A DNA stretch of 50,269 nt, taken from NCBI GenBank assembly GCA_004555725.1, contig SFHC01000015.1, positions 1 through 50,269 of the forward strand, in the 5' to 3' direction. The notes below the pieces were generated by a model, which saw nothing but the letters and a program-made list of their open reading frames with translations, did not search any database and had not been told where the DNA came from. The stretch is from [Eubacterium] saphenum (GTDB lineage: Bacteria; Bacillota; Clostridia; Peptostreptococcales; Anaerovoracaceae). The position numbers and the translations under genes are program-made. Position 1 is the stretch's first letter, and each line of letters opens with the position of its first letter. Positions 24,995-34,091 of the stretch are shown piece after piece.

Positions 24995-26830
24995 ATGAGC
25001 AGATTAACTATGGTGACCGAAAGCACCGCCCAGAAAACGGTCGAGGGTCTGTATAAGGATATAGAGCGGAGAATCACCGCCAGCCAGCCGGGAATCTGTC
25101 CGGTCAATCTGTCGGTGGCATTTCTTCATATCTGCCGTTCACAGTCCTGCGGTAAATGTGTGCCGTGCCGTGTCGGTCTGATGCGCCTTGAGGAACTGAT
25201 CCAGAAAGTTCTGGACGGAAAGGCGGATCTTTCAATCTTAGATACCATTGAAACCACTGCGCAGGGAATCTTTGACTCTGCGGACTGCGCCATCGGAATC
25301 GAGGCGGCGAGAATGGTCCTGAAAGGACTTAAGGGATTCCGCGATGATTACATTGAACATATCCAGCACGGGCGCTGCACACTGACGCAGGTAAAATCCG
25401 TTCCGTGCGTGGAACTGTGTCCGGCGCATGTCGATATTCCGGGATATATCGGCCTGATCCGCGAAGGAAGATATACCGATGCTGTAGAACTGATCCGGAA
25501 GGACAATCCGCTTCCGGCAGTATGCGGAATGATCTGCGAACATCCGTGTGAAGCGCGGTGCAGAAGGACGCTTGTGGATGACGCGATCAATATCCGCGGT
25601 CTGAAACTGTATGCCGTAGAGCATGAGGGAGAAATTCCTGCTCCAAAATGCGCTCCGTCCACCGGAAAGAAGATCGCCATTGTCGGCGGTGGTCCGGGAG
25701 GATTATCGGCGGCGTATTATCTGGCCCGGATGGGACATGACGTTACTATTTACGAGCAGAGAAAGCACCTCGGAGGAATGCTCCGCTACGGAATTCCGAG
25801 TTATCGTCTGCCAAAGGACATTCTGGACCATGAAATCGATGGTATTCTGAAAGCCGGCATTCATGTCAAGAAGAATGTCAGAATCGGAAAAGACATCGAT
25901 GTCAATACGTTGAGGAAGAGCTGCGATGCGATGTATATCTGCATCGGCGCCCACGTTGGACGGACGATCGGCATTGAAGGCGAGGATGCAAAAGGCGTTG
26001 TTCTTGCTGTTGACATGCTGAGAGGAATCGGCGACGGAGAGATGCCGGACTACACAGGAAAGAACGTTGTCGTCGTTGGCGGAGGAAACGTCGCGATGGA
26101 TGCAGCCCGCTCTGCGATCCGCCTGCATGCAAAATCGGTCAAGATTGTTTACAGAAGGAGACAGAACGACATGACCGCGCTGAAAGAGGAAATCGAAGGC
26201 GCAATCGGCGACGGCTGCGAGATCATGGAACTGAATTCTCCTAAAAAGATCGAGAAAAACGAAGCCGGCAATCTGACTGCGCTGATCGTTCAGCCGCAGA
26301 TCGTCGGAGAAGTCAGGGGCGGACGCCCGAGTCCGCGTGATGCGGAAGAGCCAGAACAGAGAATCCCGTGTGATATTCTGATCGAGGCGATCGGACAGGG
26401 AATCGATTACACTGTCTTCGCAGAAGAGGCAGGCGTTCAGGTCCACAGAGGAACGATCGACGCGTTTGACTGGGGCGGCGTCAAGGATCAGGACGGCATT
26501 TTCGCAGGAGGCGACTGTGTAACCGGACCGGCTACCGTCATTCGTGCAATCGCTGCCGGAAAGGTTGCGGCGGCCAATATTGACGATTATCTCGGATTTG
26601 ACCACCAGATCACTTCCGATGTAGAGATCGCGCCGGTTCGTCTGGACGATCACGAGGCGTGCGGAAGAGTCAACATGAAGATGAGAGATCCAAGAGAACG
26701 CATCAAGGATTTCGATATCATGGAAATCTGCATGAGCAATGAAGAAGCCAAGCAGGAAGCGTCGCGCTGTCTGCGCTGCGACCACTTCGGCTATGGAATA
26801 TTTAAGGGAGGCAGAGAAGAAAAATGGTAA
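24995..26830 (+). CDS. NuoF-type Fe-S domain fused to GltD-like FAD/NAD(P) oxidoreductase, hydrogenase partner
   Basis: 611 residues. N-terminal residues about 20-125 match the C-terminal 4Fe-4S domain of NuoF/HydB (CGKCVPC, Cys52/55/58, plus Cys98). The rest is like the glutamate synthase small subunit: CVELCPAHVDIPGYI and CGMICEHPCEARC for two further Fe-S clusters, FAD motif GGGPGGLSAAYYLARMGH from about 230, NAD(P) motif VVGGGNVAMDAARSA near 361, and GIFAGGDCVTGPATVI. It probably passes electrons between NAD(P)H and the hydrogenase encoded next, with a 7-bp overlap. This pairing fits the glutamate-synthase-linked group A2 of [FeFe] hydrogenases. Confidence 0.88.
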   Translation: MSRLTMVTESTAQKTVEGLYKDIERRITASQPGICPVNLSVAFLHICRSQSCGKCVPCRVGLMRLEELIQKVLDGKADLSILDTIETTAQGIFDSADCAIGIEAARMVLKGLKGFRDDYIEHIQHGRCTLTQVKSVPCVELCPAHVDIPGYIGLIREGRYTDAVELIRKDNPLPAVCGMICEHPCEARCRRTLVDDAINIRGLKLYAVEHEGEIPAPKCAPSTGKKIAIVGGGPGGLSAAYYLARMGHDVTIYEQRKHLGGMLRYGIPSYRLPKDILDHEIDGILKAGIHVKKNVRIGKDIDVNTLRKSCDAMYICIGAHVGRTIGIEGEDAKGVVLAVDMLRGIGDGEMPDYTGKNVVVVGGGNVAMDAARSAIRLHAKSVKIVYRRRQNDMTALKEEIEGAIGDGCEIMELNSPKKIEKNEAGNLTALIVQPQIVGEVRGGRPSPRDAEEPEQRIPCDILIEAIGQGIDYTVFAEEAGVQVHRGTIDAFDWGGVKDQDGIFAGGDCVTGPATVIRAIAAGKVAAANIDDYLGFDHQITSDVEIAPVRLDDHEACGRVNMKMRDPRERIKDFDIMEICMSNEEAKQEASRCLRCDHFGYGIFKGGREEKW

Positions 26831-28566
26831 AGGTTATGATCGATGAGCGTCCGGTAACCGTACCGAACGGCACGACAATCCTGGATGCGGCAACAAAGGC
26901 TGGCATTCACATTCCGACGCTCTGTTTCTTAAGAGATCTCAATGAAATCGGTGCCTGCAGAGTCTGTGTCGTGGAGGTGGAAGGACACCAGAGGCTGTTC
27001 ACCGCCTGCAACAACGTGGTAGAAGACGGCATGGTGATCTGGACGCACAGCAAGAGAGCCAGAGAAGCGCGTAAAAAGAACGTTGAGCTGATCCTGAGCG
27101 AACACCATACCAACTGTGCGATCTGTGCCAGAAATAACAACTGTAAGCTTCAGGATGTCGCTTCAGACTTGAATATTCAGGAGCTTCCGTTCCAGAAGAA
27201 GATCGATTACCGTTTCCGCAACCGGAAATCCGATTTCCCGCTGATCCATGATTTCAGCAAGTGCATCAAATGCATGCGCTGCGTTCAGATCTGCGACAAG
27301 GTTCAGGATTCCCATATCTGGGACGTTGTCAGCCTGGGCTACGACATCACTGTCGACACCCTGGACACTCTGGATCTGGAACACTCCAAGTGCGCGCTCT
27401 GCGGCCAGTGCATCACACACTGTCCGGTCAACGCACTGCATGAACGCGACGATACACAAAAGATGATGGATGCGCTCGATGATCCGGAAACAGTAACTGT
27501 TGTTCAGATTGCACCGTCTGTCCGCGCGGCATGGGGCGAGGAATTCGGACTGGATCCGGGATTCGCGACCGTAAAGAGGCTGGCGCAGGCCCTGCATCAG
27601 GTCGGTTTTGACTATATCTATGATACCGATTTCTCCGCGGACCTGACAATTATGGAAGAAGCCAGCGAGTTCCTGGAGAAAGTTAAGAATCCGAAGAAGG
27701 CGAAGTTCCCGATGTTCACGAGCTGCTGCCCGGGCTGGATCCGCTACTGCAAAGCGCATTATCCGCAGTTTGTTGACCAGCTGTCAACATCCAAGTCGCC
27801 GCAGCAGATGTTTGGAGCAATTGCCAAGACTTACCTCGCAGATCAGATCGGAGTGGATCCGGATAAGATTTTCTCCGTTTCAATTATGCCTTGCATTGCC
27901 AAGAAGCACGAGTGCGCGCTCCCGAATATGAATGACGCCGGCCACGGCCAGGATGTCGATCTGGCGCTGACGACCAGAGAAGTCGTCCGTCTTATCCGCG
28001 GAACACATATCGACCCGAGAACCCTGGAAGAGCGTGAGCTCGACCAGCCGCTCGGCATCGGAAGCGGAGCAGGTGTGATCTTCGGCGCGACCGGAGGCGT
28101 TATGGAAGCAGCGCTCAGAACCGCGTACTATATGGTTTACGGCAGCAATCCTAAGCCGGACGCTTTCCGCGACGTCAGAGGCATGAAAGGCTGGAAAGAA
28201 GCGACTTTCAACCTTGCAGGAACGGATCTGCACATTGCAGTTGTCAGTGGACTCGGAAACGCGGCGAAACTTCTGAACGCTCTGGAAAACGGATCTGTGC
28301 AGTATGACTTTGTCGAAGTCATGGCCTGTCCGGGAGGATGCTCCGGAGGCGGCGGACAGCCGATTCACGATGGCGTGGAAAAGGCAGAAGACCGCGCCGA
28401 TGTGCTTTACCGCCTGGACCGTCACGACCAGCTCCGGTTCTCCCACGAGAACCCGGCGATCATCCACTGCTATGAGTCCTTCCTGAAGAAGCCGCTGTCA
28501 CCGAAGGCAGAAAAGCTTCTCCACACCGATCACCATGCGTGGGAAATGCCGGATGGTCAGCAGTAA
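26824..28566 (+). CDS. hydA: [FeFe] hydrogenase catalytic subunit
   Basis: 580 residues. Order of domains: 2Fe-2S plant-type (Cys33, then CRVC), His-ligated 4Fe-4S (HHTNCAICARNNNC), two 4Fe-4S (CIKCMRCVQIC and CALCGQCITHCP), then the H-cluster domain. The three H-cluster motifs are intact: TSCCPGW (Cys301/302), MPCIAKKHE (Cys357) and MACPGGCSGGGGQP (Cys502/506). It evolves or takes up H2 in the cytoplasm. Size and layout are those of the M3 type; with the GltD-like partner, group A2. Maturases HydE and HydF follow. Confidence 0.97.
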   Translation: MVKVMIDERPVTVPNGTTILDAATKAGIHIPTLCFLRDLNEIGACRVCVVEVEGHQRLFTACNNVVEDGMVIWTHSKRAREARKKNVELILSEHHTNCAICARNNNCKLQDVASDLNIQELPFQKKIDYRFRNRKSDFPLIHDFSKCIKCMRCVQICDKVQDSHIWDVVSLGYDITVDTLDTLDLEHSKCALCGQCITHCPVNALHERDDTQKMMDALDDPETVTVVQIAPSVRAAWGEEFGLDPGFATVKRLAQALHQVGFDYIYDTDFSADLTIMEEASEFLEKVKNPKKAKFPMFTSCCPGWIRYCKAHYPQFVDQLSTSKSPQQMFGAIAKTYLADQIGVDPDKIFSVSIMPCIAKKHECALPNMNDAGHGQDVDLALTTREVVRLIRGTHIDPRTLEERELDQPLGIGSGAGVIFGATGGVMEAALRTAYYMVYGSNPKPDAFRDVRGMKGWKEATFNLAGTDLHIAVVSGLGNAAKLLNALENGSVQYDFVEVMACPGGCSGGGGQPIHDGVEKAEDRADVLYRLDRHDQLRFSHENPAIIHCYESFLKKPLSPKAEKLLHTDHHAWEMPDGQQ

Positions 28567-28630
28567 ATTGCTGAGACATGCATGTCCGGTGTAAAATTAC
28601 AGATTATCGAGTAGAATATTCCGGTGAGGT

Positions 28631-28648
28631 GTATACTTAATGTATACA
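28631..28648 (+). promoter_or_regulatory. GTATAC dyad upstream of hydE
   Basis: TGTATAC, 5 bp, GTATACA perfect inverted repeat (28630-28648), shared nearly base for base with the VOC gene upstream region (15696-15713). An imperfect GC hairpin with TTTT follows near 28679-28709. Confidence 0.45.
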
Positions 28649-28735
28649 AGTTACAGACCGGAAGTTCATAACGGCAGGCCGGCGTCATCTTGCGCGTCGG
28701 CTTTTGTCGTAAACAGAATCAGAGAGGAATGACGT

Positions 28736-29836
28736 TTGATCGGACAAAATATAACTGCGCAAGAGGCTCTGACCCTGCTGCAGAAAACAGATGCGAGAAT
28801 GCCGGAGCTGATTGAAAAGCTGGAAAAGGAACAGGGATTATCTAAAAATGAATATGTGTACATGATTCAGCACATGAATGAAGAGGCAGAAATCGTTCTT
28901 GCCGAAAAGGCGCGCCGCGTCCGTGAGAAAATTTACGGAAAAGACGTGTTCGTCCGCGGTATTATCGAGTTCAGCAATGTCTGTAAAAATGACTGCTATT
29001 ACTGCGGGATCAGAAAAGACAATGACAAGGTAAAGCGCTACCGGCTCACGGAAAAGCAGATCATGGAGTGCTGCCGGATCGGGTATGAATCTGGGTACCG
29101 CACATTTGTGCTGCAGAGCGGGGAAGACGGATATTACACGGATGAAGTTCTCGGTGAGCTTGTATCCCGGATCCGCGGAACGTATCCGGACTGCGCGATT
29201 ACGCTGTCTGTCGGCGAACGGAGCAGGGAAAGTTACCAGCATCTGTACGATGCCGGAGCGGACCGTTATCTGCTGCGTCATGAAACGGCAGATGAAGCGC
29301 ATTATAGGCGGCTGCACCCTGCCGAGATGAGCTGGAAGCACAGGATGAACTGTCTGAAGGAGCTGCGTGAAATCGGTTATGATGTGGGCGCCGGCATGAT
29401 GGTCGGTTCGCCGTACCAGACGCCGGAAGATCTCGCAGAGGATCTGCTGTTCATCGGATCGTTCAGACCGGAGATGTGTGGCATCGGACCGTTTATTCCG
29501 CACCGGGACACACCGTTCAGGGATGAGGCAGCAGGGACACTGCATCAGACACTGTACCTGCTTTCCATGATCCGGCTGATTCATCCGCACGTGCTGCTTC
29601 CATCGACAACTGCACTGGGGACGATTGATCCTCTCGGCAGAGAAAAAGGTGTGCTTGCCGGCGCCAATGTAGTCATGCCGAATCTGTCGCCGGGAAAGAC
29701 GCGCCGGCAGTATGAGCTGTACAACGATAAGATCTGCATGGATGATGACGCGGTGCAGTGCAGAAGCTGTATGGATCTGCGCATGCGTTCCATCGGGTAT
29801 CAGCTGGTTGTGGACCGGGGCGATTACCGGAAATAG
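28736..29836 (+). CDS. hydE: [FeFe] hydrogenase maturase HydE
   Basis: 366 residues from TTG 28736 with AGAGAGG eight bases before it. Radical SAM protein: CKNDCYYC (Cys83/87/90), then IRKDNDKVKRYRLTEKQI typical of HydE, FVLQSGEDGYYTDE, VGAGMMVGSPYQTPEDLA and the C-terminal LSPGKTRRQYELYNDK. HydE helps build the dithiolate-bridged diiron subcluster of the H-cluster using S-adenosylmethionine. It also has a C-terminal CRSC. Located about 170 bp after hydA. Confidence 0.94.
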   Translation: MIGQNITAQEALTLLQKTDARMPELIEKLEKEQGLSKNEYVYMIQHMNEEAEIVLAEKARRVREKIYGKDVFVRGIIEFSNVCKNDCYYCGIRKDNDKVKRYRLTEKQIMECCRIGYESGYRTFVLQSGEDGYYTDEVLGELVSRIRGTYPDCAITLSVGERSRESYQHLYDAGADRYLLRHETADEAHYRRLHPAEMSWKHRMNCLKELREIGYDVGAGMMVGSPYQTPEDLAEDLLFIGSFRPEMCGIGPFIPHRDTPFRDEAAGTLHQTLYLLSMIRLIHPHVLLPSTTALGTIDPLGREKGVLAGANVVMPNLSPGKTRRQYELYNDKICMDDDAVQCRSCMDLRMRSIGYQLVVDRGDYRK

Positions 29837-29991
29837 CCGGGGCAGGCCGGGTGATTCAGATGCTCCGGCATTCAGCTGATGCGAAAGGGCAGGATGAAGG
29901 ATCAGAAAAATCACAGCAGAGATGCGTCCTTGCGGATTATTTTTTGTCCGCGGCAAAAAGAAATGAACAAGATTATCAGGGGGATAAAATT

Positions 29992-31272
29992 ATGGGATTG
30001 AATGAAACACAGTCAGCAGAACGTGTGCACATCGGGTTTTTTGGAAGAAGAAATGTTGGAAAATCAAGTGTTGTGAATGCGGTGGCCAATCAGGAACTCG
30101 CTGTCGTGTCTGATGTCAGGGGTACGACGACAGACCCGGTCAGAAAATCGATGGAGCTGCTTCCGCTGGGTCCGGTGCTGATCATTGACACGCCGGGATT
30201 TGATGATGAAGGAATGCTCGGACAGAAGCGTGTGGAAAAGACGCGCCAGGTCATCCGGGAAACCGACATCGCGGTGCTCGTTGCGGACAGTACAGAGGGC
30301 CTTCAAGATGTCGACCGGCAGCTGATGGAAGAATTCCGCAGGAATAAGGTGCCTTGCCTGCTGGTCCTGAATAAGACTGATCTGCTGCCGGATGCAGAAG
30401 AAAAACTGGCACGCGGCTCATTTCCGTGGGGTCAGAAAGATAACGAAGGGAACGCAGAAGCTGAAGTACAGGCCATCTATGTCAGCGCGCAGGACAAGAA
30501 AAACATCCAGGAACTGAAAGAAGCGATGGGTCACATGAAAAAGGCTGCAGCCGAGATTTCCGGACTTCTGGACGGTCTGGTCACACGCGGCGACACTGTT
30601 GTTCTGGTCATTCCAATCGATAAGGCCGCGCCAAAAGGCCGGCTTATCCTTCCGGAACAGCAGATGGTGCGCGCAGGTCTGGACCTCGGCGCTTCCGTCG
30701 TTGTTACAGGAAATGACCGTCTCGCTGACACCCTGGATTCCCTGAAAGAGCCTCCGCGCCTGGTTATTACTGACTCACAGGCATTTAAACAGGTCGACGC
30801 CATCGTTCCAGATTCCATTCCGATGACCTCATTCTCTATTCTGTTTGCAAGATATAAAGGGACATTGAAACGCCAGCTCGCCGGTATCGAGCGCCTTCGC
30901 AGCTTTCCGGAAAACGGGCGCATCCTGATTTCTGAAGGCTGTACCCATCACCGCCAGTGCGGCGACATCGGCACCGAAAAAATCCCGGCGCTCCTGAAAC
31001 AGTACGCCAAAAAGCCGTTCACCTTTGAAACCAGCTCCGGACGCGGATATCCGGAAGATCTTACCCCGTACGACCTGATCATCCACTGCGGCGGCTGCAT
31101 GCTGAACGATAAAGAAATGCAGTACCGCGTCCGCCACGCGGACGAACAGGGCGTCCCGATCACAAACTACGGCGTCGCCCTCGCAGAAATGAACGGCATC
31201 CTCGACCGCGCCCTGAAACCGATCCTGGAAGCATCCGCATCTGCACACTCCGCCCCACAAGAACGTGCTTAG
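29992..31272 (+). CDS. hydF: [FeFe] hydrogenase maturation GTPase HydF
   Basis: 426 residues from ATG 29992 (CAGGGGG at 29977-29983); the frame is open upstream from 29758 but lacks a start signal. GTPase domain with GRRNVGKSS (18-26), DTPGFDDEG and NKTD. The C-terminal domain has the HydF Fe-S ligand set: CTHHRQC (Cys317) and HCGGC (His365, Cys366, Cys369). It serves as scaffold carrying the diiron precursor to HydA. HydG, the CO/CN-producing enzyme, is not encoded next to it, unlike many hydEFG groups. Confidence 0.94.
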   Translation: MGLNETQSAERVHIGFFGRRNVGKSSVVNAVANQELAVVSDVRGTTTDPVRKSMELLPLGPVLIIDTPGFDDEGMLGQKRVEKTRQVIRETDIAVLVADSTEGLQDVDRQLMEEFRRNKVPCLLVLNKTDLLPDAEEKLARGSFPWGQKDNEGNAEAEVQAIYVSAQDKKNIQELKEAMGHMKKAAAEISGLLDGLVTRGDTVVLVIPIDKAAPKGRLILPEQQMVRAGLDLGASVVVTGNDRLADTLDSLKEPPRLVITDSQAFKQVDAIVPDSIPMTSFSILFARYKGTLKRQLAGIERLRSFPENGRILISEGCTHHRQCGDIGTEKIPALLKQYAKKPFTFETSSGRGYPEDLTPYDLIIHCGGCMLNDKEMQYRVRHADEQGVPITNYGVALAEMNGILDRALKPILEASASAHSAPQERA

Positions 31273-31305
31273 TGCAGCAGATGCACAGAAACTGAGTCCT
31301 TATTT

Positions 31306-31356
31306 ATGAGCCCCCCGCTGTTTTCGCAAAAAAACTATTGCGAAAGCAGCGGGGGG
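31306..31356 (+). terminator. Strong 19-bp hairpin after hydF
   Basis: CCCCCCGCTGTTTTCGCAA (31311-31329) pairs with 31338-31356 with only one wobble. It lacks a T-run but is the strongest hairpin seen in the window. Confidence 0.7.
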
Positions 31357-31358
31357 TC

Positions 31359-31735
31359 TTGTCCATGGGGAAGAGCGGATTACCGGGAAAACAGATGGAC
31401 AACGGCTCGTGAATCCCGTCCGGGCAGGGGGATCAGTCAGTGGAAGCCGTTGTCCATGGGACAGAGCAGATTACCGTGGAAAGAGAAGGACAACGGCTTG
31501 TGAATCCCATCCGGGCATGGGGATTAGTCACTGGAAGCCGTTGTCCATGGGAAAGAGCGGATTACCGTGGAAAGAGAAGGACAACGGCTTGTGAATCCCG
31601 TCCGGGCAAGGGGATCAAGTTAGTGGAAGCCGTTGTCCATGGGACAGAGCAGATTACCGGGAAAACAGAAGGACAACGGCTTGTGAATCCCATCCGGGCA
31701 TGGGAATCAGTCAGCGGAAGCCGTTGTCCACTTCT
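31359..31735. repeat. 91-bp-period tandem palindrome array
   Basis: TTGTCCATGG starts at 31359, 31450, 31541 and 31633, with a last truncated TTGTCCA at 31724; periods are 91, 91, 92 and 91. Each unit has an inverted repeat AAGCCGTTGTCC, 32 bp, GGACAACGGCTT, then a conserved GTGAATCCCATCCGGGCA linker. Units are 85-95% alike, unlike the 102-bp array. Several ORFs cross it but repeat the same peptides and are not genes. Confidence 0.92.
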
Positions 31736-31814
31736 TTAATGCAGCGAATGATTATATATGAGTTCTGTGATAATAAATGGGGAGGAAGGTAAGAGGGGAA
31801 AAGGGAAATGGTGA

Positions 31815-32250
31815 GTATACAGTATACTTACAAATTGGACGCAGAAACTGGCCGGATCTGGTGACTTGCAGCGGGGGATCTGCGTCCAAAAGAGGAATAT
31901 TCAAGGAGATATTTAGGTATACAGTATACGTGCGGGTTGGACGCAGAAACTACTTGAATTGGGTAGTGAATGGCCACGGATTTGCGTCCAAAAGGTGAAT
32001 TTTAAAGAACATATGCAGGTATACAGTATACTTATGAATTGGACGCAGAATGTGTTCGGATACAGTGCCGTGCAGTTGTGAATTTGCGTCCAATTGGAGG
32101 AGATTAAATATAATGCCGGTGTATACTGTATATCTGCAAATTGGACGCAAAAGGCAAACAGATCTGGATGTAAGTAGCTGTTAAATTGTGTCCAAATGGT
32201 AGGTTTTTTAATAAAAGTAAAAGTATACAGTATACTCATAATTTGGACGC
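31815..32250. repeat. Fixed-geometry GTATACAGTATAC array, copy B, 102-bp period
   Basis: GTATACAGTATAC-type palindromes begin at 31815, 31917, 32019, 32121 and 32223, exactly 102 bp apart. In every full unit the order is palindrome (13), 7 bp, TTGGACGCA (9), 37 bp, TGCGTCCAA (9), 27 bp. The three spacers differ between units almost completely while length is constant. The fourth palindrome reads GTATACTGTATAT. No gene is present. Confidence 0.92.
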
Positions 32251-32325
32251 AGAATGATGTTGGAATTGGTGAGGAGAAGCCCAGGAACATCATTTTAAAC
32301 AGAACAGTTGTATATGTAATCAAAA

Positions 32326-32379
32326 CGGACGGGAATCCTGCTGAAACCATTGCAGTTTTCAGGAAAGGATTCCCGTCCG
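32326..32379. repeat. Single palindrome between array and M24 gene
   Basis: CGGACGGGAATCC (32326-32338) and GGATTCCCGTCCG (32367-32379), a perfect 13-bp stem. Related to the CCCGTCCA array at 16.3 kb. Confidence 0.75.
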
Positions 32380-32453
32380 CAGACAGATCAATTCATTTAA
32401 GTTGTCTGTTTTTTACTTGATATTCCGATTTCCGAATGATCCGAATGACTGGC

Positions 32454-33539
32454 TTACAGCTCGATCAGGTCGCGGGTGAAGTCGTCGGTCATGTTCTCAA
32501 ATCCGTCTTCGGTGATCAGGATCTGGTCTTCGATGCGGACGCCGCCCCATCCCGGAATATACAGACCCGGCTCGATTGTGCGGACGTTGCCGACTGGGAA
32601 CGGGGTCTTGTCGGTGATGGAATTGAATGGTCCTTCATGAACAAACAGGCCGATTCCGTGACCGATGTTGTTATACTCGTACCCTTTATACTTGGAGCCT
32701 TCCAGAACTTTCATCTGCGCATTGTAGATGTCGCATCCCATGGTTCCGGCTTTTGTAATCTTGTTGCATTCATCGAACATTTTCTGAACGAGTCCGTAGA
32801 CTTCCTTCTGCTCGGATGTCGCTTTTCCGACAACAACAGTACGTGTCATATCGGACATGTATCCGTGAACCTGGCAGCCGAAGTCCATCAGGACAAAATC
32901 GCCGTAGGCAACCGCCTTTTCGGATGGAACGCCGTGGAGCAAAGATGTTCTTGCTCCGGAGATCAGGATGTTTCCGTAAGGCATGGTGTCAGCGCCGTTC
33001 ATGACCATGTACAGGGATAACTTTGCGGCCAGTTCTTTTTCTGTTACACCAGGCTGGATTTCCGGAAGGAGATCTTCCAGTGCGCGGCATGAAATTTCGC
33101 AGGCCTGACGCTGGTATGCGATTTCCTCTTCACTCTTGACCATGCGCATGTCGGAGATCACATTGAAGGTCGGAACTTTCTCAGCTTCAACAATTTTATC
33201 AAAGTCCATAAAGAAATCGTAAGAGAAGTCGTCACCTTCAAATGCAACATTCTTGCAGCCGGTTTTCTTCAGCAGTTCCTGAACGCTGTCTGCTACTGTT
33301 TTTCCCGGGAGACGCCAGATAACAACCTCGTAGTCTGGGCATTCCAGCGCAGCATCCTCAGTGTATCTTAAATCTGTGATAAAGAACTGTTTTTCGCCTT
33401 TTGTGAAAAGAAGCCACTGTGCGCCGTCGCTTGCTGTGAATCCGCTGATGTAACGGATGTTTGTCGGGCTTGAAATAAAGAAGGCATCAAGGTTCTTTTC
33501 CTTCATAAACTCAAAAACTTTTGCTTCGTTAGACTGCAT
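32454..33539 (-). CDS. M24 family aminopeptidase (Xaa-Pro type)
   Basis: 361 residues from ATG 33539 (GAGGAGG at 33546-33552). Creatinase N-terminal domain (LDAFFISSPTNIRYISGFTASDG), then pita-bread catalytic domain with all five metal ligands: Asp in VLMDFGCQ, Asp in YMSDMTRT, His in NNIGHGIGLFVHEGP, Glu in RTIEPGLY, Glu in GVRIEDQ. It removes N-terminal residues before proline in the cytoplasm. Leftward and monocistronic, separated from the hydrogenase operon by repeat arrays. Confidence 0.93.
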   Translation of the reverse strand: MQSNEAKVFEFMKEKNLDAFFISSPTNIRYISGFTASDGAQWLLFTKGEKQFFITDLRYTEDAALECPDYEVVIWRLPGKTVADSVQELLKKTGCKNVAFEGDDFSYDFFMDFDKIVEAEKVPTFNVISDMRMVKSEEEIAYQRQACEISCRALEDLLPEIQPGVTEKELAAKLSLYMVMNGADTMPYGNILISGARTSLLHGVPSEKAVAYGDFVLMDFGCQVHGYMSDMTRTVVVGKATSEQKEVYGLVQKMFDECNKITKAGTMGCDIYNAQMKVLEGSKYKGYEYNNIGHGIGLFVHEGPFNSITDKTPFPVGNVRTIEPGLYIPGWGGVRIEDQILITEDGFENMTDDFTRDLIEL

Positions 33540-33823
33540 GGTAATTCCTCCTCTACAGCTTACAGCCGCAGGCAATGTTTCACTGCGGCCGCCGGCATCA
33601 GAGCAGCCGGGAAAGTATATTCCCGGTCACTGTTATGCCGAGTATTAAAATGGATAGTGGATAAACATGATTACTGGTATTAAACTATGGTTTATACCGC
33701 ATTCTATCGAAATTATACATTTTATATAACAGAGTGTCAATAATTTATCACGCTTTTTAGAAAAATCAAGATATTGGATGCAGTATACAGGCGCGAGCGA
33801 GGGAGAGGGCATCAATGTGCCGG

Positions 33824-34064
33824 TTTGGGGATGCCGGGAGTGGCCGGCGGACTGATTTGGGGATGCCGGGAGTGGCCGGCGGACTGATTTGGGGATGCCG
33901 GGAGTGGCTGGCGGACTGATTTGGGGATGCCGGGAGTGCTGATGGACCGACACAGCAGTGCAGGAAATGCCGGAGTGCGTATCCGGCGGCAGGGGGACTT
34001 CCTCGCTCCGGCGGTGCGCCTTGCAAGCACATGTTCGCGTATCCGGCGGGCAGGGGGACTTCCT
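33824..34064. repeat. 32-bp tandem repeat plus 26-bp direct repeat
   Basis: A 32-bp unit containing TTTGGGGATGCCGGGAGTGG repeats at 33824, 33856, 33888 and (partial) 33920. Behind it, a direct repeat with GCGTATCCGGCGG and CAGGGGGACTTCCT occurs near 33976 and 34035. Between the M24 and YitT-like genes; no gene seen in 33640-34090. Confidence 0.9.
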
Positions 34065-34091
34065 TGTGCATACCTTTTGTCGGAAAGAAAA

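Noticed and set aside
31306..31739. Short overlapping ORFs in the 91-bp array
   Set aside because: They repeat the same peptide in different frames of a tandem repeat and are non-coding in character.
31815..32250. CRISPR array
   Set aside because: Repeat blocks are 9-13 bp and three kinds alternate with 7-, 27- and 37-bp spacers; no cas gene and no direct repeat of 23-40 bp.
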